From: Parelaphostrongylus tenuis
Lineage: Eukaryota > Nematoda > Chromadorea > Rhabditida > Metastrongylidae
Direction of reading: 5' to 3'
Length of the DNA: 64,000 bases
NCBI GenBank assembly: GCA_019055375.1
Contig: JAHQIW010002312.1
Span: 1-64,000 of the forward strand
Below the pieces are notes generated by a model that saw only the letters and a program-made list of their open reading frames with translations, was not told the origin of the DNA and did no database searches. A program made the position numbers and the translations under genes. Positions 45,427 to 55,782 of this stretch are shown here, piece by piece (the stretch's first letter is position 1; every line of letters begins with the position of its first letter).

Positions 45427-48425
45427 TCACCTGTCGTCCCGTTGATCGTCGAGTGACTCGAGCGGGTACCAGCAACTCTTCCATTTTCCCCTATCGCGTG
45501 CAAGAGTAGCCCAGTGGGTCCTCCTTGCTCTAGGAATTCGCTGAGCATCATATCTTTCTTCCATCGCTTTCGTGAAGAAATCGGACCAACGGGTCAGTGG
45601 TCTTCCTTTAGAGCGCTTGACATCCCGAGGAATCCAGTCGGTAACGGCTCTCGTCCATCGGTTGTCGTTGGAGCGCATCACGTGTCCGGCCCACCTTATT
45701 TTCGATATCCTGGCGTGTAGAACGGCGTCTCTGATTTTCGATCGTTGACGTAGGTCGGAAGTTCGGATCCTTTGTCTCATTTGCGAAATACGAGATACTC
45801 CTAGCATCGACCTTTCGACTGCGCGTTCGATAAGCGGCAAGTGATCTTTCATCCTGCTTACGTAGCGACCAGGTTTCTGCTGCATACGTTAGGGCAGGGA
45901 TAATTGTCGAGTCGAAAAGGTGGGCACGGAGTCGGATGTTCTTTGTCCTCTTCACTACATCTTCGATGCTCTTAAACGTTCCCCAAGCCGCTCGTTTCCT
46001 CCTGCTCAACTCTGGGGCTAGGTCGTTCATCATGTTGATTTCACGACCTAAATAGATGTAACTGGAGCATTCGGAAATTGTCGTTCCGTTGAGCGTGAAT
46101 GGGGCATTAGAAACCCATCCGTTCCTCATGAACATTGTTTTCGTTAGATTCAGTTGAAGACCGATCTTTCCACAGGCGTTATCGAAATCAGTCAACATTC
46201 GTTCCGCTTGGCTGATGTTTGGTGTTATGAGAACGATATCGCCAGCAAAGCGAAGATGGTTTAATTGTCGACCGTCAATTTTCACTCCCATTTCGTCCCA
46301 TTCTAATGTTCGCATGACGTTTTGTAGGGTGGCAGTGAATAGTTTTGGCGATATTGTATCGCCTTGTCGAACCCCTCTTCTTACGTCAATGGTGATATTG
46401 TTGTAGAATGGAGATATTCTGGTCGTGGAAATCTTTATAAAGCTCACGAAGGATCATTATGTACCGAGTAGGGACGCCCTGGTTATCCAGAGCCTCTATA
46501 ACCGCTTCTGTTTCCACTGAATCAAAGGCTTTTTTCAGATCGATAAAAGTGAGACAGAGTGGTTGTTTGTACTCTCGCGAAACTTCAATGAGTCTTGTGA
46601 TCGTGTGGATGTGGTCCATGGTACTAAATCCTTTTCTGAACCCTGCTTGTTCGCATGGCTGTCCTTCGTCCAGTGTTCTGTCAATCCTGTTCAGGATGAC
46701 TCGAGTAAAGAGTTTATAGACAACGGACAGTAAGCAGATTGGGCGATAATTGCCTATGTCGTGAAGGTCTCCCTTTTTGAACAACAATACGGTCTTGCTG
46801 GTTTTCCATTGAATAGGGACCTTGCATTCTGACAGGTAGCGAGTGAAGAGCCGAGCCAGGGTGTTGATGAGAACTGGCGGCAGATTCTTCAGATGTTCTG
46901 GTCTAATCCTGTCTGGACCGGGTGTTGTTCTGTTTTTCACCGACGATATAGCATGTCGGATTTCGGAAGGAAGGACCGGTGAAACGACATATTCGTCCTC
47001 TTTCAATTTATACGACGGTAAGAGAACATGGCTAGCGAAGAGATCCGAGTAGTACTGGTGGATGATTTTCTCCATAGCCCTTCTGGAAGCTGTAAGTGTC
47101 CCGTCAGGGTATCAGAGTGCAATCATCTTGGTCTTATAGTTGGCGAAGCCTCGCTGGGCTTTGCGAATGCTCTTCCCAGCTTCTGCAGCTTCTGCCATAA
47201 CTGCTGCTCTTCTCTCTTTAAGGTCTTCTTTTATCGCTTCTCTGCATCGTTTTGCAAGATCGGACGTAAGGTTTCGGTTGCCTGCGGCTCGTGCGATTCC
47301 ACGTTGACGTATCAGCTCGAGTGTCTGCGGAGACAAGCGCCTCTTCGTGACCTTAGGACTTTCGGCTTTTTTAGCGCCAACGTGAAGATATTCAACGAGT
47401 CGATCGTATTCTTCGTCGATGTTGTCGACAACGGTATCTTCCCAAGAGCCGACTAATGATTTGAAAACATCCCAGTTTATGGTAGTTCTCGGACTTCGTT
47501 GTTTGAATTTAGCGGCTTTCTCTCCTCTCCTCGAAAATCGCAACGTTGCGCGAAGGAGACGATGGTCTGATCCTGTGTAGAACTTGGGAACAACAGCGAC
47601 GTCGGTCAGGCAAAACCTTCGATTTACTATGATGTGATCTATTTCGTTATGGTACTCTCCATTGGGAGACTCCCACGTTCATCGCTGAGAGAGAGGCTTT
47701 TGGAATTGCGAGTTACCATGGATGGTTTGGGTCGTCATGATAAACTCGGATAGCCTCTCACCCTGTTCATTCCATTCTAGTCCGTGGGTCCCTATGTGAC
47801 GTTCTTCAGACGTTCTTCTAGGTCCAGTTTTTGCGTTAAAATCTCCGACAATGACCTTGAAGATTGTATGATCTTCTCTGAAGAATTTTTCGAGGTCCAT
47901 ATAGAACGCTTCGACTTCGTCTTCGTCATAGCTTGATGTTGGTGCGTAAGCAACGAAGATGGTCAAAGCCGGCATAGAACCACATCGTTTCAACCGTAAT
48001 CGTCCGATGCGGGTTGTTAGTTGTTCGAACGAATCAATGTTCACGGTCAAATTCGATTTGACGAGGACGCCAACGCCACCGACACCTCTGCGATCGCATG
48101 TTCCAAGGAACAGTTCTTCTCCGGTGTCATAGACAGCGTGAAAAGGATGGCGCCTTCTCGTCTCAGCCAGGCCAATGACGTCGTACCTTATTCTTCTTGC
48201 TTGAATCAACAGATCTTCTACAGCGGATTGTTGAGCAAGGGTTCTTGCATTGTAGGTACAGATCGTCATTTTAGTCCGTTTCGATCTTGGCAGCCTAGTT
48301 CGGCCCTGAGATTTTAGCAGCCTCTCCGTACTCGTCCTACCTGGCGCTGCCGTACCAGGGGCTCTTTCGGGGTCAGGGGAATGAGGCCCATATTTGTTAC
48401 TGTTTTTGGCATTTTTGATACCCAA
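45427..48425 (-). pseudogene. Endonuclease-reverse transcriptase ORF of the RTE LINE, broken
   Basis: The N-terminal AP-type endonuclease (48,425-47,679) shows TYNAR, the catalytic AET (Glu 88), VAYAPT and GDFNAKTG. The first ATG in frame is at 48,269; upstream codons may be leader. The reverse transcriptase begins near 47,075 with TPGPDRIRPEHLK, NYRPICLLSVVYKL, and FIDLKKAFDSVE with the first catalytic Asp (179 of the 46,386-47,075 frame). It continues in 45,608-46,447 with GVRQGDTISP, and ends with NRWTRAV, GRPLTRWSDFF and HWATLARDR. Lesions: a TGG-to-TGA type stop near 47,679, a stop near 47,112, a frameshift near 46,400, a second near 45,880, and FAGD where FADD is expected (residues 67-70 of the 279-codon frame, about 46,238-46,249). 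The last change alone should abolish polymerisation. Confidence 0.92.
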
Positions 48426-48773
48426 CGTGTAGCTTGCCAGGCTCTAAACGTGGGGGCTGGGTACTCACGAGTAGCTTGCCAGTCTCTCTCGGAGGAGCGG
48501 GAGGAGCTTATTTGTTGGAGGCGACTCCTAACCGCCTCCCATGTACTTCCCAGCCGCTTGATTGCAGGCTTTTGGCCGACTTGACTCGTAGAAATAGAGT
48601 TTTGTCAAGTCGGCACTGCAGAAGCAGGGAGCTCGTCCCCTGAATCCACCTGCGTCTCTGGGAAGCACACGGTCGCTTTTGGTTCGCGTTTTATTCCCCT
48701 ATCCACCACCTGGGGACGCGCCACGTGCCCTCGCGACTAACCGGGCGGGATCCCTCAAAGAGGGAGGTCCGTG
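48426..48773 (-). promoter_or_regulatory. 5' untranslated leader of the LINE
   Basis: GC-rich leader of ~350 nt. On the minus strand it begins CCACGGACCTCCC. It contains the hairpin TCCCTC-TTT-GAGGGA in the first 25 nt. A perfect 11-bp hairpin, GCCGACTTGAC/GTCAAGTCGGC with an 18-nt loop, lies further downstream (plus-strand 48,572-48,611). The GAACCAAAAGCGA block is shared with 2.44 kb. RTE leaders often carry a promoter and sometimes an HDV-like ribozyme; neither can be confirmed by eye. Confidence 0.6.
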
Positions 48774-49606
48774 GATTGACCTGCATAGAGAATGTAAAAT
48801 CGGTAAGAAGTCAGAACAAATAGAACGATAAAAAAGTGTTTTACGTATTCAGTGGTGAATCAACCTTCGAAAGGCCTGGTTTTTAAAAAATTCATTGTAA
48901 ATTATCGATGGAGTGGGATCGCATGTTGTGTACAGCACTGTTTTTGGCAATTATTCATTGCTTATCGAATTCACTCAAATGTTCTTTGACAGCTGCTATA
49001 ACAATTCCGCGCTCACATAACTCACTATACTTCGGTGCGAACCATCCAGTTAATTTTCGACGCAAATGACTGATGTCTCGAGACTTCTTCTTCTCTAAGC
49101 AGTGCTCCAATAATGTGAAGAGATGGAAATAGGACGGAGACAGATCTGGCGAGTACCTCGGCCGATCCAAGTGCTCCCAGCCCAAATCGGTCAACTTCTT
49201 CCTTTTTTCCTTGACAACGTGTGGCCTTACATTGTATTGAAGCAAAATGACTCGGCGACGGCGGTGACGTGGTTGCTGCTTGATTGCAGCGGTCCAGTTG
49301 CTGACAATATCGCTCAGTGCTGATGGTCTGAGCGGCTTGCAACAAATTCCAATGAATCGGCTAATTCGGTCCCAGAAAGTGATCAACACTGCTTTTGGCG
49401 CAGATGGATTTGATCTCCGTGCTGGCATTCTTTGCTGACTTGGTGAAAATCACTTATGTGGACGACGCTGGCCTTGAAGAAGATACACGTTTTATCAATG
49501 GTGACAATTCTAATTCAAATGATCGACTGTTTTTGAAACCCCCAAAAAACATTCAATATAATTCCAAAAAAGAATGATTTGAGCTCAAAAAGGGGTTGGT
49601 ACGCCA

Positions 49607-49654
49607 GGGTCATACACCGGTGTTTCGGAGGTTCGTCCTCCTCGTCAGTGACCC
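49607..49654 (-). ncRNA. Hammerhead self-cleaving ribozyme, H2 left copy
   Basis: Minus strand, 5' to 3': stem I GGGUCA, core CUGACGA (position 7 is free), stem II GGAGG with loop ACGAA and CCUCC (5/5 pairs), core GAAA, stem III ACACC/GGUGU with no loop, cleavage nucleotide A17, stem I UGACCC (6/6 pairs with GGGUCA). Every invariant core residue is present and all three helices are perfect. Predicted cut between 49,613 and 49,612, after a GUA triplet, which fits the NUH rule. Type I topology, with stem I open to the flanks. Confidence 0.92.
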
Positions 49655-49882
49655 CCGCCCCACATTCAGCCCTGCATTGAAGCAAGGAGGGAGGCGTATG
49701 TGGTGATGGCACAGTGTACTATGACACTGTACCATCACCACCTTTCAGTCGATAGATTTTTGCTGTTAGATCAAAACTAAATCAAAAGATCGACTGTTTT
49801 TGAAACCCCGCAAAAAACATTCAATATAATTCCAAAAAAGAATGATTTAAGCTCAAAAACGAGGTTGTTACGCCAGGGTCAT

Positions 49883-49917
49883 ACACCGGTGTTTCGGAGG
49901 TACGTCCTCCATCACCA
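49883..49917 (-). ncRNA. Partial hammerhead (3' part only) in H2
   Basis: Retains stem II (GGAGG, loop ACGUA, CCUCC), GAAA, the ACACCGGUGUA stem III and UGACCC. The CUGACGA core and the 5' strand of stem I are lost at the fold-back junction next to 49,917. It cannot cleave alone. Confidence 0.8.
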
Positions 49918-49963
49918 CATACGCCTCCCTCCTTGCTTCAATGCAGGGCTGAATGTGGGGCGG

Positions 49964-50011
49964 GGGTCACTGACGAGGAGGACGAACCTCCGAAACACCG
50001 GTGTATGACCC
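49964..50011 (+). ncRNA. Hammerhead self-cleaving ribozyme, H2 right copy
   Basis: The 48-nt sequence is identical to the ribozyme at 49,607-49,654 but on the plus strand, ending almost exactly at the element boundary. Predicted cut between 50,005 and 50,006. Transcripts of either strand of H2 would thus contain one active ribozyme. Confidence 0.92.
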
Positions 50012-50829
50012 TGGTGACAATTCTGTTCAAAAACGAGGAGGGACGATGACGACGGAGATGAGCTTGTGCTATTTGCTTTCTCTTGTTCTTTTGAGCTTGT
50101 GTGAGATCGTGCGGAATTCAGTCGCCTTTGCGCCGTTTCTTGCCTACATCATTCAAAATCTTCAGGATCCCCCCGTCCAAATAGTGGAAATCATAGGCCA
50201 AATCATCGCTTCACAAAGTTGGATCTTTTTCAGTCGCTACAATGATTGCTTCTCCATCAATTTCATGCAATCTTCCGGATCTTCGCTGATCGACCAAATC
50301 AGTATCTCCACTGTGAAACTTTGTGAATCATTCATACACCATAGTTCTACCCACAATTTAGCGGCCTTCCGCACGATTGATGTTGTCAAATGCAGTTTGA
50401 AAATTACGCCTCAACTGAAACTCGTAAATCAGTAAGTTGTCATTGGATTCCCGTGACGGCTCCATTGCTGGACATATATGTGCAAAAATATTTTAGGCGC
50501 GAAACTGACTCGTTGCCGGAGAGTTGGCAGTAATGCATCCAGGCAGATGGAGAATATTTCAATCAAGTTATCTGTTATTTTCGATTACTTGAAAAATAAA
50601 TTTTTGAATTTTTGGAACAACTTCGGAAATTTAGTTGCAGACCTAATATCGAAAATGACACGAGGTTGACAGAGGAAATAAAAAGAAAAAGGACTGGAAT
50701 GAAGACTAATAAAAATAGATTGGGGCCTTTACCGTTAAACGACAGAGTGGTGCACAGTATTGCAGTGCTCCAATATCACACCACCCGCTAATGAAAGCAC
50801 ATTTCAAGGATTTCGCAGTTTGCTCATAC

Positions 50830-53787
50830 TGGTGAGAATAACCAGAACAGCTTGAGCTTTACAGTGATTCACGGGACTTCATAGATCTCTGTGAAAGCAT
50901 ATTTGAAGAACGTCGCGTCGTGAGACAGCTTAAATTGTTGCCGTGCTCCACAGCTCCATAGGAGTTGGTAAAAGCATACTTGAAGGAGTCGCACTGTGAG
51001 TACTAACGCGAACAGTTTGAAGCGCTGCCGTATTTCGCGGATTTTTATAAGCGTTGATAAAAGCATATATGTAGGACGTCCGCGCCGTGCTAGTACTAGA
51101 GAGAAGAACGAGAACAGTTTAAAGCGTCGTCGCGCTTTATAAGCGTTGGTAAAAGCATACGTGAAGGAGTCGCACTGTGAGTACTAACGAGGAGAACGAG
51201 AACAGTTTGAAGAGTCGCCGGATTTCACCGCACTTCATGAGCATTCGTAAAAGCATAATTGAAGGTTACCGCGACGAGCTAGTACTAGCGAGAAGAACGA
51301 GAACAGTTTAAAACGCTGCCGTGTTTCACAGCTCTTCATAAGCGTTGGTAAAAGCATATTTGAAGGACGTCGAACCGTGCTAGTACTAGCGAGAACAACT
51401 CTAAAACGTTGCCGTACTTCACAACTATTCATAGGAATTGGCAAAAGCATACCTGAAGGACGTCGAAGCGTACTAGTACTAGCGAGAAGAACGAGAACAT
51501 TCCAAAGAGCTGCCTTGTTCTACGGCTCTTTATAAGCGTTTGTAAAAGCATATTTGAAGGGACGTCGCGCAGTGTTAGTACTAGCTAGAAGATCTGGAAC
51601 AGGTTAAAACGTTGCCATGTTTATCGGCTCTTTATAAGTGTTTGTGAAAGCATAATTGAACGACGCCCGCCGTGCTAGTACTATCGCGAAGAACGAGAAC
51701 AGTTTAAAGCGTTGCCGTGTTTCACGGCTCTTTATAAGCGTTGGTAAAATCATATTTGAAGTACGTCGCACCGTGCTAGTACTAGCGAGAAGAACGAGAA
51801 CAGTTTAAAGCATTGCCGTGGGTCACGTCTCTTTATAAGCATTTGTAAAAGCATAACTGAAGGACGTCGCGCCGTGCCAGTACCAGCTAGAAGAAATGAA
51901 ACAGCTTAAAACGTTGCCATGTTCCACGGCTCACTATAGAGACGTTTGTCAAAGTATAATTAAAGGACGTCCTCCATGCTTGTACTAGCTAGAAGGAGGA
52001 GAACAGTTCAAATCGCAGCTGTGTTTCACGGCTCACTATATAATGGTTTATAAAGGCATAATTGAAGGACGTCGCGCCGTGCTAGTACTAACGAGAAAAA
52101 CGAGAACAGTTCAAAGCGTTGCTGTGTTTCACGGCTCTTTATAAGCGTTGGTAAAGCTTATTTAAAGGACGTCGCGCAGTGCTAGTACTAACGAGAAAAA
52201 CGAGAACAGTTCGAAGCGTTGCTGTGTTTCACGGCTCTTTACAGGCGTTTGCAAAAGCATAATTGAAGAACGTCCCGCCGTGCTAGTACTATGGTGAGGA
52301 ACGAGAACAGTTTAAAGCGTTGCCGCGCTTCAGGCTTTTTATAAGCGTTGGTAAAGCTTATTTAAAGGACGTTGCGCCGTGCTAATATTAGCGAGAAAAC
52401 GAGAACAGTTTGAAGCGTTGCCGTGTTTCACGGCTCACTATAGAGACGTTAGTTAAAGCATAAGTGAAGGACGTCGAGCCGTGCTAGTACTAGCGAGAAG
52501 AACGAGAACAGTTTAGAGCGTTGCCTCGTTTCACGGCACTTTATAAGCATTTGTAAAAGCATAACTGAAGGACGTCGCGCAGTGCTAGTACTAGCGAGAA
52601 GAACGAGAACAGTTTAAAGCGTTAACGTGTTTCACGGCTCACTATAGAGACGTCTGTCAAAGCATAACTGAAGGACGTCGCGCAGTGCTAGTACTAGCTA
52701 GAAGATCTGGAACAGCTTAAAACGTTGCCATGTTTCTCGGCTCTTTATAAGTGTTTGTGAAAGCATATCTAAAGGACGTCGCACCGTGCAAGTGTTGTCG
52801 TGAAGAACGTGAGCAGTTTATAGCGTTGCCGCGCTTCAGGGCTCTTTATTGGCGTTGGCTGAAGCTTATTTAAAGGAAGGCGAGCCGTGCTGGTACTAGC
52901 GAGAAGAACGAGGACAGTTCAAAGCGTCGCAGTGTTTCACGGCTCTTTGTAAGCGTTGGTAAAACCATATTTCAAGGACGTCTTTCCATGCTATTTCTAG
53001 CGAGAACAAACGAATACAGTTTAAACCGTTGCCTCGTTTCACGGCTCTTTATAAGCGTTGGTAAAAGCATGTTTAGAGGACGCCGCGCCGTGCTAGTACT
53101 AGCGAGAAGAACGAAAACAGTTTGAAGCGTTGACGTGTTTCACGGCTTACTATAGAGAAGTCTGTGAAAGCATAACTGTAGGACGTCGCGCTGTGCTAGT
53201 AGTAGCTAGAATATCTGGAACAGTTTAAAACGTTACCATGTTTCTCAGCTCTTATAAGTGTCTGTGAGAGCATAATTGAAGGACGTCCCGCCGTACTAGT
53301 ACTAACGAGAAAAACGAGATCAGTTTAAAGCGTTGCCGTGTTTCACGGCTCTTTATAAGCATTTGTAAATGCATAACTGAAGGACGTCGCGCCGTGCTAC
53401 TACTATCATGAAGAACGAGAGCAGTGTGAACTGTTCTGTGTATCACGGCACTTTGTAAGCATATGTGAAAGCATAACTGTAGGACGTCGCGCTGTGCTAG
53501 TAGTAGGTAGAATATCTGGAACAGTTTAAAACGTTACCATGTTTCTCAGCTCTTTATAAGTGTCCGTGAAAGCATAATTGAAGGACGTCGCGCCGTGCTA
53601 GTACTATCGTGAATAACGAGAACACTTTAAAGCGCTGCCTTGTTTCGCGGCTCACTACAGAGACGTTTGTCAAAGCATAATTGAAGGACGTCGCGCCGTG
53701 CTAGTACCAGCTAGAAGAACTGGAACAGCTTAAATCGTTGACATGTTTCACGGCTCTTTATAAGCGTTTGTAAAAGCATAATTGAAG
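50830..53787 (-). repeat. 102-bp satellite, right array (~29 units, inverted)
   Basis: Same satellite as 17.6-26.7 kb but on the opposite strand: AACGAGAACAG, AGCGTTGCCGTGTTTCACGG, AAAAGCATA and CGCCGTGCTAGTACTAG are the reverse complements of left-array words. Units are more diverged from each other than in the middle of the left array. The array ends abruptly at 53,787 where element T copy 2 starts inside its own terminal repeat. Confidence 0.92.
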
Positions 53788-55782
53788 GACACACGAAAAT
53801 ATATGCAAAAAACTTGTCTGTAGCAGCTTAGAAAAGAAAATATCTAAAGGAATGTTACTGGAATCAATTCATGGGCCCACTACTAGTCGGCAAACAGATT
53901 TGGGATTCAACGAATGCTGAGACACAAGCAAACTTCGAAACCTCATGTAAGCCTCAAATTTACTAATACCCTTTTCGGGCAATGTTCTCTTCGACGAGTG
54001 CATTGATAACACCGAAAATTAAGAATATAGTCAAAAAAATGTAAAATAATGGCTTTGGTAGTGTGACAGATCACAAGTTAGTCTTCCGATAGGATAATCG
54101 CGGATCAGAGGCTCATCTATGCTTTTGAATCTTGCTCGTGTTACAGCAATCTTGTAGTCATACTTCATATCGCACCCTCCATGAAACAAGAAATGGCAAG
54201 AAATAAAAGTTGAAATATGAAATTGTTTTTCACCTCGTTATGGAGTTGATGGATGATAAACTTGTTCAAAAAGGAAAGTGGCATATTGATTTTCCGAAAT
54301 ATCCAAATAAATTCTCTTTTTGTCGATGAATGATTCTGCCGAAATGCGCCGCGTATGTGAAATTCGACTCCATTTTCCCTACTACGCTGCAGTGAAGCAG
54401 TCTTTCCAGAAGATTGAACGGAGCGTTAGATACGCTAAAAACACTGTTGAATGGTCACTCATGAATTAGGAGAGAGTTTTGTCCTGCAAATTGATGTGTG
54501 GAGGAATAAACAGTTTTTGTCTCTGCTACGGCCCTGCAAATAGGTTTTTTCAAGAAAAAAAAACAAACACGTAGCGCATTAGCCAGTGATTTGATCTTCC
54601 ATATCATTGCTACAATTGCAATGGGAAGTCTTTCTCCAGCGATAGCTGCCGTTTTCTTTTCTTGTCATAGGATAAGATAAAAGCTCAATAGTAACGGTGA
54701 TAGAAACCATCTCTAAATGGGTTTGAAATAAAGTGCTCGCATTCGTGTTCACTTTTTGATGGCTGGACAAGAAGTTGTTACAAGTCTAAATTGTTTATTC
54801 ACAGCGGTTATAAGGGACCAAATCAAAAACTATATTTTACACCTTCATTTCTATCATTTCAAATTTCGCCAGAAGCGCGGAAAGCATATGGACGTGAAGA
54901 CGAAATTTCATAGTATCTCAGTCAAGTGTTTTTATTCAGAGCTTCTTTCGAAGTGAAAAAAACGCAATTGAGTGACAACTTACAGCGAAATTATCTAACA
55001 GACATTGGTCGATCGTCCCACCCTCCGTTCCATAAATTAGCCAGTAAAGAAGCTCACCGAGTATGTGAAGCTAGATCTTACCTGCCCTGCTGCATGCCAG
55101 TTAAGCGGCCTCTTCAAGAAGTAAACACGGCGTTGGAATCATTAAAACTCATGCTACCAAATGATGGTACTTTAAGATATAAGAGAACAAATGAGTATTA
55201 GACTTCATTCGTTGTACAAGAGTTTTTCATACTTGTGTTAATAATGATTCGAAAGCTTAAATCTCTGGTTAGCGCGGTAAGTAGCGGGTATTCGAAAAGA
55301 TCATTTTACAACACTGTAAAGTCCAAGATATATCACATTTTACACGCGCATAGGTGAGCCTCTGATTCGCGATTATCCTATCGGAGGACTAACGTGTTAT
55401 CTGTCACACTACCAAAGCCATTATTTCACGTCTTTTGCCTATATTCTTAATTTTCGGTGTTATCAGTGCACTCGCCAAAGAGAACAATGCGCGAAAAGGG
55501 TCCCAAATCTGTTTGCCGACTAGTAGTGGACCCATATATTGAATCCAGTAACATTCCTTTGGACACTTTCTTTTCTAAGTTGCTACAGACAAGTTTTTTG
55601 CTTTTTTTCCGTGTGTCTTCCTATGAATATTTTTCACATAGCCAGCCGTGTTAGCTGTGTAGCAATAAGATCAGGCTTCCGCTCTCTTCTTATCTAGAGT
55701 AACGCCTTAGTTCTGATACAGATGTGATCCGAAAGCCTTATATGAAAAGCGCAGACATTTCTGGCTCAACTTCTTAATCATT
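53788..55782. mobile_element. Element T, copy 2, left end truncated
   Basis: Collinear with 36,430-38,432 in the same orientation, including the 1.2 kb middle. About 170 bp of the left terminal repeat is missing: homology begins at GACACACGAAAATATA directly after a satellite unit. The right end reaches GGCTCAACTTCTTAATCA at 55,782 and is followed by different sequence, not mariner, which supports that position as the true T terminus. The 91-codon frame at 54,926-55,201 has a counterpart at 37,580-37,813, but nearly all differences change the amino acid, arguing against coding. Confidence 0.7.

Larger units (their letters stand above)
45419..48773 (-). mobile_element. RTE-clade LINE, nearly full length, disabled
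   Basis: A 3.35 kb non-LTR retrotransposon on the minus strand with endonuclease then reverse transcriptase in one ~1,000-codon frame. This organisation is typical of RTE elements. The 3' end consists of a short GATACAGGTG-type repeat rather than poly(A), also an RTE trait. It is flanked by the direct repeat ATTGACCTGCAT at 45,407-45,418 and 48,775-48,786. The same site uninterrupted is seen in X copy 3 (inverted, near 38,712-38,723), so both ends are defined to within a base or two. Confidence 0.93.
49512..50012 (-). mobile_element. Element H2 with two complete hammerhead ribozymes
   Basis: A ~501-bp insertion flanked by the perfect 12-bp direct repeat GGTGACAATTCT (49,500-49,511 and 50,013-50,024). 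The unoccupied site is present once in the left-arm mariner near 27,486-27,498 (inverted). Internally a ~130-bp block (AT-rich leader with GATCGACTGTTTTTGAAACC, TTCAATATAATTCC and TTGAGCTCAAA, then ribozyme 3' half) occurs twice in tandem at 49,520-49,645 and 49,788-49,917. An inverted third ribozyme copy closes the right end. Leader words TTCAATATA and TTTGAGC are shared with H1 at equivalent positions, so H1 and H2 belong to one family. No protein is encoded. Confidence 0.85.
48940..50445 (-). pseudogene. mariner transposase relic (right-arm copy), split by H2
   Basis: Mirror of the 27-kb relic. The best frame (49,428-48,955, 157 codons) starts in the VLITFWDR block and runs to the C terminus. 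It contains ILLQYNVRPHV and YSPDLSPSYFHLF, where the mariner family has the catalytic D in LLxDNARPH and in PSDYHLF. Both are Tyr here (residues 65 and 100, spacing 34 as in DD34D), so the enzyme was dead even apart from the frame breaks. The N-terminal half lies at 50,030-50,445 and is separated by the ribozyme element. Antisense frames such as 50,001-50,435 are shadows. Confidence 0.8.
37961..50800. repeat. Right arm of the giant imperfect palindrome
   Basis: Mirror of 26,745-36,758. It is longer because of the LINE at 45,419-48,773 and the ribozyme element at 49,512-50,012. By eye many stretches are around 90% identical or better to the left arm, so the event is not recent but is far younger than the diverged repeats of the first 17 kb. 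Confidence 0.85.

Noticed and set aside
50001..50435. 144-codon plus-strand frame
   Set aside because: Antisense shadow of the mariner N-terminal half on the minus strand.
54926..55201. 91-codon frame with a near copy at 37,580-37,813
   Set aside because: Differences between the copies are almost all amino-acid changing, and the frame lies in the E-like centre of element T.
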